Positions 45,804 through 56,340 of a stretch of 64,000 bases of DNA are shown here, in pieces. The first letter of the stretch is position 1; every line of letters starts with the position of its first letter. Source of the DNA: Coenobita brevimanus. Lineage: Eukaryota > Arthropoda > Malacostraca > Decapoda > Coenobitidae. The translations under genes and the position numbers were made by a program. The notes under the pieces were generated by a model. That model made no database searches and was not told the origin of the DNA. It was given only the letters and a program-made list of their open reading frames with translations. Where the stretch lies: NCBI GenBank assembly GCA_032717465.1, contig CM064632.1, forward strand, positions 26,005,064 through 26,069,063. Reading direction: 5' to 3'.

Positions 45804-45955
45804 TAATAATAATAATAATAATAACTAATAATAGTAAATAATGATGATGACAATAATAATAATAATAATAATAATAACAATAATAATAGTAAATAATGAT
45901 GATGACAATAATAATAATAATAATAATAACAATAATAATAATACAAAATAAAATG
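45765..45955. repeat. (AAT)n microsatellite with a duplicated block
   Basis: AATAAT tracts are separated by TAGTAAATAATGATGATGAC, which occurs twice (about 45831 and 45886), so a block of about 55 bp was duplicated. Confidence 0.85.
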
Positions 45956-46124
45956 AAATTAGTGATAATTTTTGACGCTCGAACTATTATTTCTCATCTA
46001 TGCATTTTTTTTTTGGTACTCAGAATAACAAACGCTAGGAGTGAAGTTAATAAAGACAGGCTATTAAGCCTGTGGCCGCTTCGATTTCACAGTTGAAAAT
46101 CATCAGGTGTTAGGCTGAATTACG

Positions 46125-46240
46125 TGGCCAAACCCAGCTAACTCGTTGGTACGGCGTTGGTAACGTGATCGGCGTTATTTTAAGATTGCGGGGTTCAAAC
46201 ACTAGGCCTCGGCGTGCATTTCAATTGGGGGCTTCCAGGT
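46125..46240 (+). repeat. tRNA-derived SINE head (candidate)
   Basis: CTAACTCGTTGGTACGGC resembles a tRNA A-box region, and GGTTCAAACAC (46192-46202) is a near-consensus B box about 45 bp downstream, the spacing of an internal RNA polymerase III promoter. A body of unknown origin follows (GGCGTGCATTTCAATTGGGG). It is not a functional tRNA gene: the acceptor stem does not pair. Confidence 0.5.
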
Positions 46241-46499
46241 ATGTGATCTCCTCCTCCTCGTCATCATTACCATCATCATCACCATCAACATCGTCATCGC
46301 CAGTCAGTCAGTCAGTCAAACGTCATCAGTCAGTATTATCAATCCTCAACCTCCTTTCATTTCTTGCCCCATCAGAAGCGTAGGGGTCCTGGGCTAGGCT
46401 ACTTGAGCCCAATATTGAAGGAGAAAGTAACGTGATGCCACCCCTACCTGCCTTAATGAGAGCACTTTGCCACCCTCGGATGCAAACCCTTGTAGTCCA

Positions 46500-46610
46500 C
46501 ATCCAGTTGGTGCCTCCCAACCCACCAGACTTCTGTATGTTTGTATGGTTACCACCCAACGTAGCAAATGTTTTCCTCACCATTAAAGCAATATTACTAT
46601 GTAGGTATAC
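46500..46610 (+). repeat. Dispersed repeat L, fragment
   Basis: GTATGGTTACCACCCAACGT and AGCAAATGTTTTCC parallel the L copies at 26820 and 50425. Confidence 0.5.
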
Positions 46611-46789
46611 ATCCAAGAGCTGAGCTGCTGTTGTACATCTAGGTTTGTCAGATGTGTCAGCTCTGTAGACTGCAGGTTTAAATTTACTCTAATCCCTTTA
46701 AGCTTTATATAGATCTACACAGAGGTATCTTCAAAATAAAATAGGACGTTGATTCATTCCACATTACCAGAGTCCAACAGGAGGTTAAG

Positions 46790-47180
46790 ATGATGATGAT
46801 GGTGATGATGGTGATGGTGGTGTTGATGGTGATGGTGGTGGTGGTGGTGGAATAATGATGTGGATGATGGTATAGATGATTGATGATGATGGTAATGGTG
46901 GTGATGATGATGATGATGATGATGATGTTTATGATGGTGATGGTGGTGGTAATGGTGATGATGATGATGATTATGATGGTGATGGTGGTGGTGGTGGTGG
47001 TAATAGTGATGATCATGATGATGATAATGATGGTATTGGTGATGGTGCTATGATGATGATCATGGTGATGGTGGTGGTGGTAGTAATTTTGATGATGATG
47101 ATGATTATGATGGTGATGGTTGTGGGAATGGCGATGATGATGATGATAATGATGGTAATGGTGATGGTGATATGATGATG
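46790..47180. repeat. (GAT)n/(GGT)n imperfect microsatellite
   Basis: GATGATGGTGATGGTGGT-type sequence for about 390 bp, with no interrupting box like that at 20941-21475. Asp/Gly-rich and His-rich frames are artefacts. Confidence 0.88.
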
Positions 47181-47313
47181 ATATCTCCAGAATAATGAAC
47201 ACGAAATATTATATAACTAACCTAACCCCTTCAGTCCGGCGACGTACTATGTACTGTACTTGATTCATGCTACCACGAAACGACTGTGTGAAAAATGTTT
47301 GAGATATCCAGTT

Positions 47314-47349
<36 letters not shown>

Positions 47350-48061
47350 CTTCTGGTAATATTAACAACAAATCCAGAGAAAAGTCATTGGAGTGAAGTG
47401 CTTGAAAAAGTAAAATATACTGATGTCTTCACGTTAAACAGTATTTGTACACATGGATGCATCGAAAATATTGAAACTTAATACCATAATACTGTACTAT
47501 ATATATAATTTTTTCATGTTATCTCCTTCCTTGTTTGCCGAACTCTGCATCATCCCCATTCTTTGGTGGGGCACAGGTCAGAATTCTATACATATAACTA
47601 ATATTAAAAACATGCCATAAAATAACCTGACATGTACTGAGAATAGAATATGAAATTCATGTAAATAGCCCATCAAAGTGAATAAATGTATCATAAATAA
47701 TAAAAAAATACAATTAATCTTTAAATCGTTTGTCATGTAAAGGTGCCAACACGTGGTGACGTTGTATACCCTGAGTGGAGAAAAGCAGCTACGGCGTCCA
47801 CCCCGGAGCCAAACCTCCTCATGTTTCCCTGAATCTCGCACTGGGAAGGACCCTGATCCGACCCTGGTGAGGCGCTGTCTACCACAGGGGGTGCCGGCTC
47901 AGAGTGTTGTGTAGATACTGTACTGTACCTGTAGGACGGCTCCACAGAGGCAGTTGCTTACCTGTGGTTGACGGGTCTACATGGCCAGACAGATCAGAGA
48001 AGGCAACAGTGTCATCTCCGTGATCTCCCCTTAGGCCCCACAATGACCCAATACCCTTCCC

Positions 48062-48065
<4 letters not shown>
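47181..48065. other. No gene; (GA)n at 47316-47347
   Basis: Contains TAACCCCTTCAGTCCGGCGA (47224), a motif type seen near other small repeats, and CAGTTGCTTACCTGTGGTTG (47950), which matches 29767. The (CA)n tract at 48066-48118 follows. No coding region recognised. Confidence 0.45.

Positions 48066-48118
<53 letters not shown>
48066..48118. repeat. (CA)n microsatellite
   Basis: About 26 pure CA units. Confidence 0.92.
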
Positions 48119-48119
<1 letters not shown>

Positions 48120-48344
48120 CGCAACACAACAAGCAAATTTTTTCACGTGGCGACCAGACCGTGAATTCAGCTACAGTCAAAAGCCATATATTTTGTTGTG
48201 TCGTCCTCGCTACAATATGACGCTGAAAGTATTCCTCTGGGGTCCAGGCAGGACAGAAAAACAATATAAAAGCAAAGAAAAAAATAAAGAAAAAGCACAC
48301 CCCGCAATAGGTCAAAGAAATTCAGTATGAGTGGCAATGAGTTT

Positions 48345-48347
48345 GGG

Positions 48348-48389
<42 letters not shown>

Positions 48390-48692
48390 GGCATTTAATT
48401 TCCCAAGCTTACAAGAGAATATTGCACAGTTGAACAAAAAAAAAAACAGAGGAGCCAGTGGATGATGATGATGATGATGATTTTGTTGTTGTTGTTCTTG
48501 TTCCTCTCCTTCTTCCTCATCTTCCTCCTCTTCTTCCTCATCATCTTTTTCCTTCTCCTTCCCCTCCTCCTCCTCCATCTTCTTCTTCTTCTTCTTCTTC
48601 TACTGTTACTACTACTACTACTACTTCTTCTTTCTATTATTATTATTATTATTATTAATATTATTATTATTATTATTATTATTGTTATTATC

Positions 48693-48731
<39 letters not shown>

Positions 48732-48810
48732 TAATTTCATTGCTGTTGATATTATTATTATTATCGTTATTATTATTATTACAGTATTATTATTATTATT
48801 ATTATTCATG
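48345..48810. repeat. (CT)n, (GAT)n, (CTT)n and (ATT)n cluster
   Basis: (CT)n at 48352-48387, GAT at 48460-48482, CTT/CTC-rich sequence at 48495-48602, ACT repeats near 48605-48625, and (ATT)n at 48637-48805 with short interruptions. Confidence 0.85.
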
Positions 48811-48811
48811 A

Positions 48812-49050
48812 ATGACCTCCGCCAGCTAAGCTAAAGGGAGTTTATATCTTCACCGGGGCTGTTTGTGTGTCTGTGTACAAGGCATCTCAAGAAAATGTTA
48901 TTGGATGTCAGTGAGATCAGGTGGACAGGTGGACAGTGGGTGAGGGAAAAGTTGATTAGATCTGAGGTGGACTCAGATTAGAATATAGGAATAAATTATA
49001 AATTTTATTGGCGTTAGCGGAGGTATGCACTCTCTGAGATTGTGTAACAA
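48812..49050. repeat. Dispersed repeat ending GCGGAGGTATGCACTCTCTGAG-type
   Basis: The left edge has ACCTCCGCCAGCTAAG and the right edge ATTGGCGTTAGCGGAGGTAT, a short inverted pair, followed by GCACTCTCTGAG. Ends of this GCGGAGGTATGC...CTCTC-GAG type are, from memory, widespread in animal genomes as short non-autonomous repeats; the class is not certain. Confidence 0.5.
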
Positions 49051-49189
49051 GGCGGTAAAAACAGTCGTCTGGTAGGAAAGAAGAATTATAGCAGATGATA
49101 GAAGAAGCGGTGCCAAGGCCCAGCAAACCCGTCCCTGGCAGTCAAGTTAGTGCTGGCGTATTAACACAACAGGATACCTAGTCCAAGAT

Positions 49190-49625
49190 GTCACACAACA
49201 AATTTGGAGCAAATCGGGTGAAAACTGACGATTTTATGCCCATTTGACGACCCACATGACGTTGATCCCCCCCCCTACCGCTAACTGGGTGGTGACCTCC
49301 TCCCCGATGTAATGAACCATGCTATAGGATGCAGATTTGAAAGATGCACCCTTAGGTTTTGGTTTCTTGTCGATATGACGAATTTGAAAGGAGATATGGC
49401 GAAAAAACTTTTTGAAAACATTTTTTTGGACCTACAGCCTGGGCCTTGGCCCAATTTTGCCCAAAATTTAATCAGGGGACCAGAGGGTCATAGCCCACCA
49501 TCCCTGTAATTTTAGTCAAAATCGCACTGGTAGTTTTCACATAAAATTGGTGAAAGACACAGACAGACAGACAAATCGAGTGAAAAGAATCCCCGTCCCC
49601 GAGCCACTCCGGGACGGGGGCGGGT
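49190..49625. repeat. Probable dispersed repeat with (CAGA)n and a GC-rich hairpin end
   Basis: AAATTTGGAGCAAATCGGG, GAAAGACACAGACAGACAGA and the self-complementary CCCCGTCCCCGAG / CTCCGGGACGGGG (about 49593-49620) give the look of the tail of an old dispersed repeat. No second copy in this window was noticed. Confidence 0.4.
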
Positions 49626-50157
49626 AATTATACTGTAGTCAGGCTGGCGGTGATCTGCTGTGGCCACATTCGTTCAAAGCGTCAAGAGGCGAGTGGAGGT
49701 TATCGGTCATGTAATTACCATCACCACGCGCGTTAGCGGTTCATTAAGTTCATTCCTTTCATTCCCATGGCGGGTTTTGATATTAATCTATTTATCCATA
49801 TTTATCAATTTATTTATTCCCACACGATTTCATTCTGCTTAAAACATTTCGCCAGGAGGGGTTAAGGAGTCTTCGTTATCTCTTCAGTATAAAACATCTT
49901 TCCTGAGTTGAATAAATGTGCAGGAAACTTGATTAAATGAAAAATGTTAATTCGTCCATCCGAAGGCCACGTGAACCTAGCCTCAGGCCCCTACACTTTA
50001 CCGGGGAAAGTACGGAATTGGCTGCTACTGTATTTTTTTTTTTTTTAACGATAGTGATGATGAAAAAGATGATCAGTAAAATTTAATATATGCCTAGTGC
50101 TACGTTACTAATGATAATAAAAAAAAATAAAAATAATAATGACGATGTTGCTGGTGC
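49626..50157. other. No feature recognised
   Basis: Mixed sequence with a T-run near 50032-50046; nothing identifiable. Confidence 0.35.
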
Positions 50158-50158
50158 T

Positions 50159-50198
<40 letters not shown>

Positions 50199-50332
50199 GA
50201 TAATAATAATAAAAATAATGATAATGAAGTTAATATTAATAATGATGATAATAATAATAATAATAATAATAATAATTAATTCTATCTTTCTATTTATTGA
50301 CAGATGCCATAATCCCGTAAGGGGTGGCCATT
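50158..50332 (-). mobile_element. RTE-type retrotransposon 3' terminus with (ATT)n tail
   Basis: Reverse-complemented, 50332-50290 reads GGCCACCCCTTACGGGATTA, TGGCATCTGTCAATAAATAG, which matches the last bases of the RTE copies at 24147 and 36788. The downstream side on that strand is an ATT microsatellite (50158-50277). Only about 50 bp of the element itself remain. Confidence 0.75.
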
Positions 50333-50394
50333 TGACTCTGAGTTATTTGTTTCACAGGGAGGGACACTAACCCTCCACCAACCCACTTGTTGAC

Positions 50395-50645
50395 ACGTAG
50401 GGAACACGTATGGTTTGATTATATGGGTACCACCCAGCGTTGTAAATGGTTTCTTGGCTTACAGGAAGCCATTTGGCTTGTCACTCACGTAAAGCCACCT
50501 GTAATGGAAAGAAAAGCAATAGGAAGTGACAGGAAAGATGGGAGAAATAGGAAGAGAGGAGGGCAGGCACAGAAAAAGAATGATAAAGGCTAAGGAAGAA
50601 GTAGGCAGCACTACATCAAGTGAGTGGATGATGGTCGCCACCACC
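50395..50645 (+). repeat. Dispersed repeat L, copy 2
   Basis: GGGTACCACCCAGCGTTGTA, AATGGTTTCTTGGCTTACAG, GAAGCCATTTGGCTTGTCAC, a purine-rich run and AGGCAGCACTACATCAAGTG follow the order of the copy at 26820-27025. Confidence 0.68.
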
Positions 50646-50880
50646 TACCACTATAATAATAATAATATTAATAATAATATAATGATGATGATCATCATCA
50701 TCAATAATATTAATAATAATAATAATATGATGATGTTTGTAGCAATAATTTTGACAGAGTTAATAACAATGATGGCTGATAATAATAGCAGCAAATAATG
50801 AAGAATATTGGCAAATAATGCAAAACGTTTGATGTTTGCAATGGAGCGACATGACAGTTTCATACCTTGATTTAATTACT

Positions 50881-50918
<38 letters not shown>

Positions 50919-50920
50919 AA
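50646..50920. repeat. (AAT)n and (GT)n microsatellites
   Basis: Interrupted AAT/GAT tract at 50653-50790 and (GT)n at 50882-50918. Confidence 0.8.
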
Positions 50921-50934
50921 AAAAAAAAGTTGTG

Positions 50935-51200
50935 GACGAATTTTCACCAAACCTTCAGGAAATAGCAACCATGTAGATATGCAGAGGCCTCTTACTTTTG
51001 GTGAGGATTTGATCAAAGACAGCCGAGTGCCAGCCGCCATATATTTTTTATAATATAGACTGTCATTTGGGGGGAAACTCGGCGACTGTTATCCGTAGAG
51101 TTTTGCCAATTTTCTTTGATATGTAGGTAATTTTTGGCACTTTCAACAACACATTTTGGCGAGCAATTAGCATTCGGCCCCCAACTGCTTTTGCTTCATT
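50935..51200 (+). repeat. Dispersed repeat Q, copy 2
   Basis: GAAATAGCAACCATGTAGAT, TTGATCAAAGACAGCCGAGT, GCCAGCCGCCATATA, ACATTTTGGCGAGCAATTAG and CATTCGGCCCCCAA match the antisense copy at 23930-24146 over its full length. Confidence 0.7.
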
Positions 51201-51257
51201 TCACCAAAAAACGCCTCATAGTATATCACAGCAGCATCCTACCACCACCAGCACGAG

Positions 51258-51447
51258 TTCATTCATCATAACTTGGCCCAATCTGATGTCCTTTTGCAGC
51301 TAATTTCAGGGAGCTGAATGGTAGAGAAAGACAGTACCCACAGCACTTATGACTAGCGTCATATTCTAGTGTTAATCTCTTGCCCCAACTTAGCATTCAA
51401 GGTGGAGAGAGAACAATTTAAGGCCAAGTTAAAGCGAACAGAGTATA
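51258..51447. repeat. Foldback repeat family B, copy 4
   Basis: The left end ATAACTTGGCCCAATCTGAT and the right end AGGCCAAGTTAAAGCGAACA, GAGTATA are inverted; the interior CGTCATATTCTAGTGTTAAT is shared with 37813-38038. Confidence 0.68.
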
Positions 51448-51475
51448 CCCCTGCTTGAGTCGATAGTCCGAACTG

Positions 51476-51477
<2 letters not shown>

Positions 51478-51538
<61 letters not shown>

Positions 51539-51609
51539 GAATAGCATCTTCGGACTGAATCTTCTTTATTCTCGGTCGAAACAAACTTTTTTCTTGTAGT
51601 GCGTACCCC

Positions 51610-51646
<37 letters not shown>
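51478..51646. repeat. (GA)n and (CT)n tracts facing each other
   Basis: (GA)n at 51478-51537 and (CT)n at 51612-51646, separated by about 75 bp, can pair as a hairpin. Confidence 0.9.
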
Positions 51647-51648
<2 letters not shown>

Positions 51649-51821
51649 AGTATCTAACAAAATGCAATGCTGGCAGTTCGCAGCCTATGAGGTATATACT
51701 CCTTTCAGTGCAAAAATTAAAAAAAATCAGTGTGTTCAGTAGACAGCGATACGTAATGGCATCATTAAAAAATAAGGATAAAGGATCTTGCCCTTATTTT
51801 TGGCTGGGGCGTATTCCAACA

Positions 51822-52045
51822 GGCTTTGGAGGTATTGTACTGTTTCCTCTATAGCGAGTTATTCTGCACACCAGTTTCCTCTTGTATGTTATGGTGCAAA
51901 CAGTGTCGATTTTAAGACCCTGGAAATAGCACACAAGACAATGGTATCGTAAAATATGCAAAATTAATCGCTAAGGAATTACATGAAATATGGAAAATGA
52001 GTTGCTAAGGATGAAGTACTAAGACCCTACGCCTCTTTGACGAGG
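51822..52045. repeat. Foldback repeat family A, copy 9
   Basis: The left part AGGCTTTGGAGGTATTGTAC, TATAGCGAGTTATTCTGCAC and the right part AAAATTAATCGCTAAGGAAT define the ends; a second GAGTTGCTAAGGATGAAGTA follows, so the right end appears partly duplicated. Confidence 0.6.
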
Positions 52046-52147
52046 AAGTTAGGGTGAGGATAAGACGACGTAGCAATAGTGAAGTTCCCCCCCCCCAAAA
52101 AAAAAAAAAAATCTAGCAGTCAGAGGTGGCATAATATTTTTTTTCAT

Positions 52148-52312
52148 TTGCCATAGCGATATATTTTGCATATAACATCTTAACAGTTTCTTAATCATAT
52201 CGTTTTAATATCGACGTTGTGTTCATGGATAGCGTTGGAGTTGATAGTGATGTGTAATGCTTAAAATGAGTCATTGAGGAAAAGGTGCAACGAAGCCTCC
52301 TGTGATACTTTT
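52148..52312. repeat. Foldback repeat family A, copy 10
   Basis: ATAGCGATATATTTTGCATA on the left and GAGTCATTGAGGAAAAGGTG, CAACGAAGCCTCC on the right. The centre shares TCGTTTTAATATCGACGT with copy 6. Confidence 0.6.
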
Positions 52313-54869
52313 TGTAATGACGTGAAGAAGTTACGGGAAGGGTAAAGGGACTAATATTTTGTGTGTCGTACGGCTGCCAAGGAGGACGGACAGGCTGGCC
52401 GTCGGGTCTGGGTGTTTCGGGGGACGAGGGAGTGGGGCAGGGAAACATGGCGGGGAACCTACCAGCGAGGCTCTGGACTGAAGGGAGGAGAACCAGTATC
52501 ACCTCGGATGTGCGTTCGGGTGCATGTTGCCCCCGTCTCTAATCATCCACGTGGACGGGTCTTTCTCGTCCTCAAACCCACACCTTTAATGGGAATTATA
52601 CCTGGTTGTGCGAAACTGCTTGGAGTATTGTCTTCACCGAGAAATTTTTGGAACGGCGCTCCTATACCTTGTGCTGAAATATATACGATTTTGCAGTAAC
52701 CTCGTCAGTCGCAGGGAACTGTATGGAAACTATATGGACGAGTGGAGTTATACCGTCATCGTCTATAATTAATTGGCAAGGAAAAAGAGCTATAGCTTGA
52801 TTTTCTCTCTGAAAGTGCTAAAAATCTATTCACATTTACATCTCCCATCCATATACTCACCCGTAACTGTGAGTTTATGTGGTCATGTTATGTATATTGT
52901 CATGACTTACCAGCCGCGAACATACACTGAAATACATGCACTTCTTTCCGTATAACCAAGTGACCTAAAAGTGTATATATTTTAAAGTCTTGTGTTCATT
53001 AGGAAAGAAATTTACTTTCGCTCTCTCCTCTGGCGAAAAAAAAAAAAAAAAAAAAACGCAATACCTGGACGTGTGGACAAATATGCAGTTATACCGTCTA
53101 CTGCAAACTGGTAAACAAAACAGATAAAAAATGTTGATAACGTTGTCTGATACATAAATGTGTGAATATTGTCGCTTACTAATTGTCTTGCACGGAACGG
53201 TACAGTTTCTCCCACACGTAAACAAAGATGTATGTAATTTAGTACGCCTATATCATCTGGCAAAGAAATAACAGCGTGCTTCCTTTTTCTAACGTACGAA
53301 ATTATATTTATACTTCTGCCTAGTCACATCTGGCAGGGAAATCACTGATAAGTTTGCTCCCTTTCCTGTGTGAAAAAAATACACGTAATTTTTTGTCCCA
53401 TACTATCAGCTGGCGAGTAAAAACACTGATAAGGTTGCTCTCGTACCAGAACGCGCGAAAATATACCCTGTTTCATCGCCTACATTAAAAAAAAAAAAAA
53501 AAAAAGTATTACAGGACCAGCGCGTTCGAATCGCTGCGTGTAAAGCATGACGCAGCGCATTTATGAGTAATTAATTTCGCCCCCCAAAACAAAAACCATG
53601 GCGATAACATGATGATCGTGTCAGTTGGCTTAATAATTATTCGCCATCTATTGTGTATCTCTTGTTCGGCATTTACCGTGTTTATTTCTTAAGTGAAGTG
53701 ATTATTAACGTGATTCGAAAGTTAATCAAGCGAATTATCCAACATTTTACACTAAAGGAAATATAAAAGTTGTGAGCCCCATGAAAGGTAAAGTATGCCA
53801 ATGTATAATAAAAACTTTTCACCTGACAACGCATCCTGACGTCTAAAGCTACGTCACGAAATTTTGAGTTCTGGACGAATTAAAGGTGCATGGGGCAGCA
53901 AGGCTTAGGTGTCAAGTTCGTGTGACCGCGGGTGTGTTAGATGCTGGTCCGGTGAAAGCTTGGAAAATATTGATTTTAATGGCCCTATGAGTGTAATTCG
54001 TCATGGGAAATTACTGTAAAATGCTTGGAGGCCTTAGTACTAGTAAGTGCCGTGAACCCTTAAATTGAAGTCGTCGTGTAATGTTTAAAAAAGGAAAGAT
54101 GTTAAATGTTGTAAGGCTTAAGTGCAAACATTTAGCCTACAGGGAAATCCAGTAGTACAGACACAAAAACTCTTGTAGGTTTTCATATGTGACTGATACA
54201 AATATATTTTTATATTAGAAAGTCCTGTGATATCCGGGGCTTAATTAAGGACGAAGTGTGAATTTTTTTTTTAAAGTTCAAGTAAAAAAAAGAAAATGAA
54301 ATCTGTAAGGTTAAGTATGAAAAGTTACAGATAAATAATTGACTCTAAAATCCAGTAAAGCTTAATGAAGAGTTACAACGAAATGAACCAGAATTATTTA
54401 CGAACGGCTACAGTCAAATCCTTTTCGATCTTCTAAAGCGTTAACACAACAGTACAAACATTTATTGTGATGTACGAGTAACTGAAAACCTAAACACAAA
54501 CCAGCCATTCAGCCAGGTATATGTTGTATATATAGTGTTTTTATTAGACAGAATTCTTCTGTAAAATTTCATGTGTTATGCTTTAAGGCTTTACCACAAC
54601 CACAATTAACTTTTGAGCCCCGCGAAGTAATTATAGAGACGCTTTTAGTGACCTTCATGGTCTGACGAAGTGCTCCACTCGGGTGAGGTCTGACAAGGGA
54701 AATTGTAAGGCAGACTGTTAAACTAGTAAAAGATAATGTTTATGGCATCTTAAGAATATATAAAGGAAATTGTTTAGCAAAGTCGAAACTAGACAAAAAA
54801 CATTTCGTGGCAAAAGCTTAAGTGATAGAGTAAATCATAAAATTTATACACTTACTAAGAAAATTACAT
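52313..54869. other. Long, largely non-repetitive AT-rich stretch, no gene recognised
   Basis: Only homopolymer runs stand out (A-runs at about 53036-53056 and 53487-53505). A more GC-rich part at 52360-52640 has open frames with no recognisable domain. Lacking tandem arrays and recognisable transposons, this stretch differs from the rest of the window and lies upstream of the exon at 55635, so it may hold regulatory sequence, but no element is identified. Confidence 0.4.
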
Positions 54870-55500
54870 GACAAATAAACCAAAAAAATACAGCGATTCA
54901 AAACAGACCAAGAAAATCGTATCTAATAATCAAGCTGTCCGCGCAGACTAAGAAAACAGTATCGAAAAATCGTAAAAGTGAACAAAGAAAACTATCGTAG
55001 TCTTGAAACACACCACGAAAGCCGTATACCAAAATCTTTAAACTGGATTAGAATAACACATTCCAACTTTTGATGCAGCTCTAAGAGAATAATACACCAG
55101 ACTCTGAAAACAGGCATAGAAATCATACACTAAGTACGACATATCTAACTCTTGGAACAAGTTATCAGAAAGTCCAATAACAACGACTTGAACCTTAATT
55201 AGAAATCTGCAAGCAGAACCTTGAGACGGGATTTAAGAAAATCGTATGTCAACATAAAAATCTTGAAATAGACTCGGAAAAGTTTTTGAAAATATTGAAA
55301 AATATATAGCCTACCAAAAATCTTGAAATAGGCTTTAAGAAAATCGTGTTAAAAACTGGATCAAACTTTGAAGAAAATCGCATACAGAAATCTTAAAGAA
55401 GAATGAGTATCGAATAAGAAAAAATGAAACTACAGCAAAGTATTGTAAAAAGTTTTAAGAAACCGTAAGCAGTCTTGAAACAGACTTTCAAGACACCTCA
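54870..55500 (+). repeat. Highly degenerate repeat, AATCTTGAAACAGACT / AAGAAAATCGTAT
   Basis: The phrase AAGAAAATCGTAT or close variants recurs near 54910, 54950, 55235, 55335 and 55372. AATCTTGAAATAGACT-like phrases recur near 54990, 55257, 55318, 55470 and 55485. Average spacing is about 45-50 bp with strong divergence. The array ends just before the TATA box at 55529. Confidence 0.5.
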
Positions 55501-55528
55501 TGGCAAAGTTTTAAGAGTTCCATCATTG

Positions 55529-55536
55529 TATATAAA
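55529..55536 (+). promoter_or_regulatory. TATA box candidate for the exon at 55635
   Basis: TATATAAA lies 106 bp before the ATG and is followed by GC-rich sequence (TTGCGCCGGCAACGTCG). A start site about 30 bp downstream would give a 5' UTR of about 75 bases. No clear initiator (TCAGT-type) sits at that point; AAGTCATATG at about 55575 is a weak alternative. Confidence 0.4.
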
Positions 55537-55634
55537 TTGCGCCGGCAACGTCGCTGTTAAGAAATCGACTGGCGAAGTCATATGGTGTCTCCACTGTGTC
55601 CTTAACTCGTTCCACAGACACTGACCCTCCAACC

Positions 55635-55746
55635 ATGGGAGTGATGAGGGCGTCGCGTGGGCAGCTGTGGGTGGCCATGGGCATGCTGATGTTGGGGTGG
55701 AGCTCGGTCTTCCCAACTTCGGTCTTGGCGGAGACCATTCCTCTCG
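55635..55746 (+). CDS. Probable first coding exon: signal peptide of a secreted or membrane protein
   Basis: ATG in a strong context (AACCATGG) opens 37 codons plus one base, then TCG/GTAAGT forms a near-consensus donor at 55747, giving a phase-1 intron. The peptide starts MGVMRASRGQ (basic), continues LWVAMGMLMLGW (hydrophobic core), SSVFPTSVLA (cleavage region ending V-L-A), then ETIPLG. This is the layout of a signal-peptide exon, and phase-1 introns just after signal peptides are common. In arthropod AMPA-type ionotropic glutamate receptors the mature N-terminus reads (V/I)PLG followed by AIFEQGT, so ETIPLG ending at the exon edge fits such a receptor. That identification is an inference from seven residues. 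Downstream exons were not found in this window, as expected for a long intron. The composition is clearly more GC-rich than its flanks. Confidence 0.6.
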
Positions 55747-56340
55747 GTAAGTTGTAAAGAATGAGAGTTATTCCTCCGTTTACTCTGGCTTGACATAAAA
55801 TTGCCATCTCTGCGTCTTGACTCAGTGTTTATGTCAATAGATTAACACTAAAATATGGTGAGAGCCATGAAGAGGTCCTATGGAAAGTTATAGAACTGTA
55901 TGCTATTTTTCTCTGCTACGTGAAATTAGATGCAAAATGAAGAACGTGAAATCAGATGTAAAACGAAGAAAATCTGGGCCATATTAAAATGAAAAGTGAA
56001 TGGACTGGATCATCATGAACCCGCTTCACTATAGTTCTCATGATTCCCCCAAGGAGTCGGTTTGTTTTCACCTGATAGAACTGGGCCACTCCCACAACTT
56101 GAATATAAAGTCGTGGCTGCATGATATTTAGTGAGCCTTAGTTATAAAGTAAGAGTGAGAGTCCTTGATAACTGGTCTAATTTACCTAAATTACACTTGG
56201 CCAACAACTATGCCGAAAGGGACTAGAGATCTACGTCAGGTTAGAGTAAACAGGCAGCAGTTTCTCGCCTATTTTCTTTGACTAGCTTCTCGTGAAATAC
56301 TCCTCTATGAGATCGCCATTTCGAAACCCCCATTAATTGC
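55747..56340 (+). other. Start of the putative first intron
   Basis: Begins GTAAGTTGTAAAG. AT-rich, no repeats or coding signals recognised before the retrotransposon at 56341. Confidence 0.4.

Noticed and set aside
46125..46240. Possible tRNA gene
   Set aside because: A and B boxes are present, but the acceptor and anticodon stems do not pair, so a SINE head is the better reading.
55523..55807. Minus-strand frames over the candidate exon
   Set aside because: The plus strand offers a start context, signal peptide and donor site; the minus frames have none of these.
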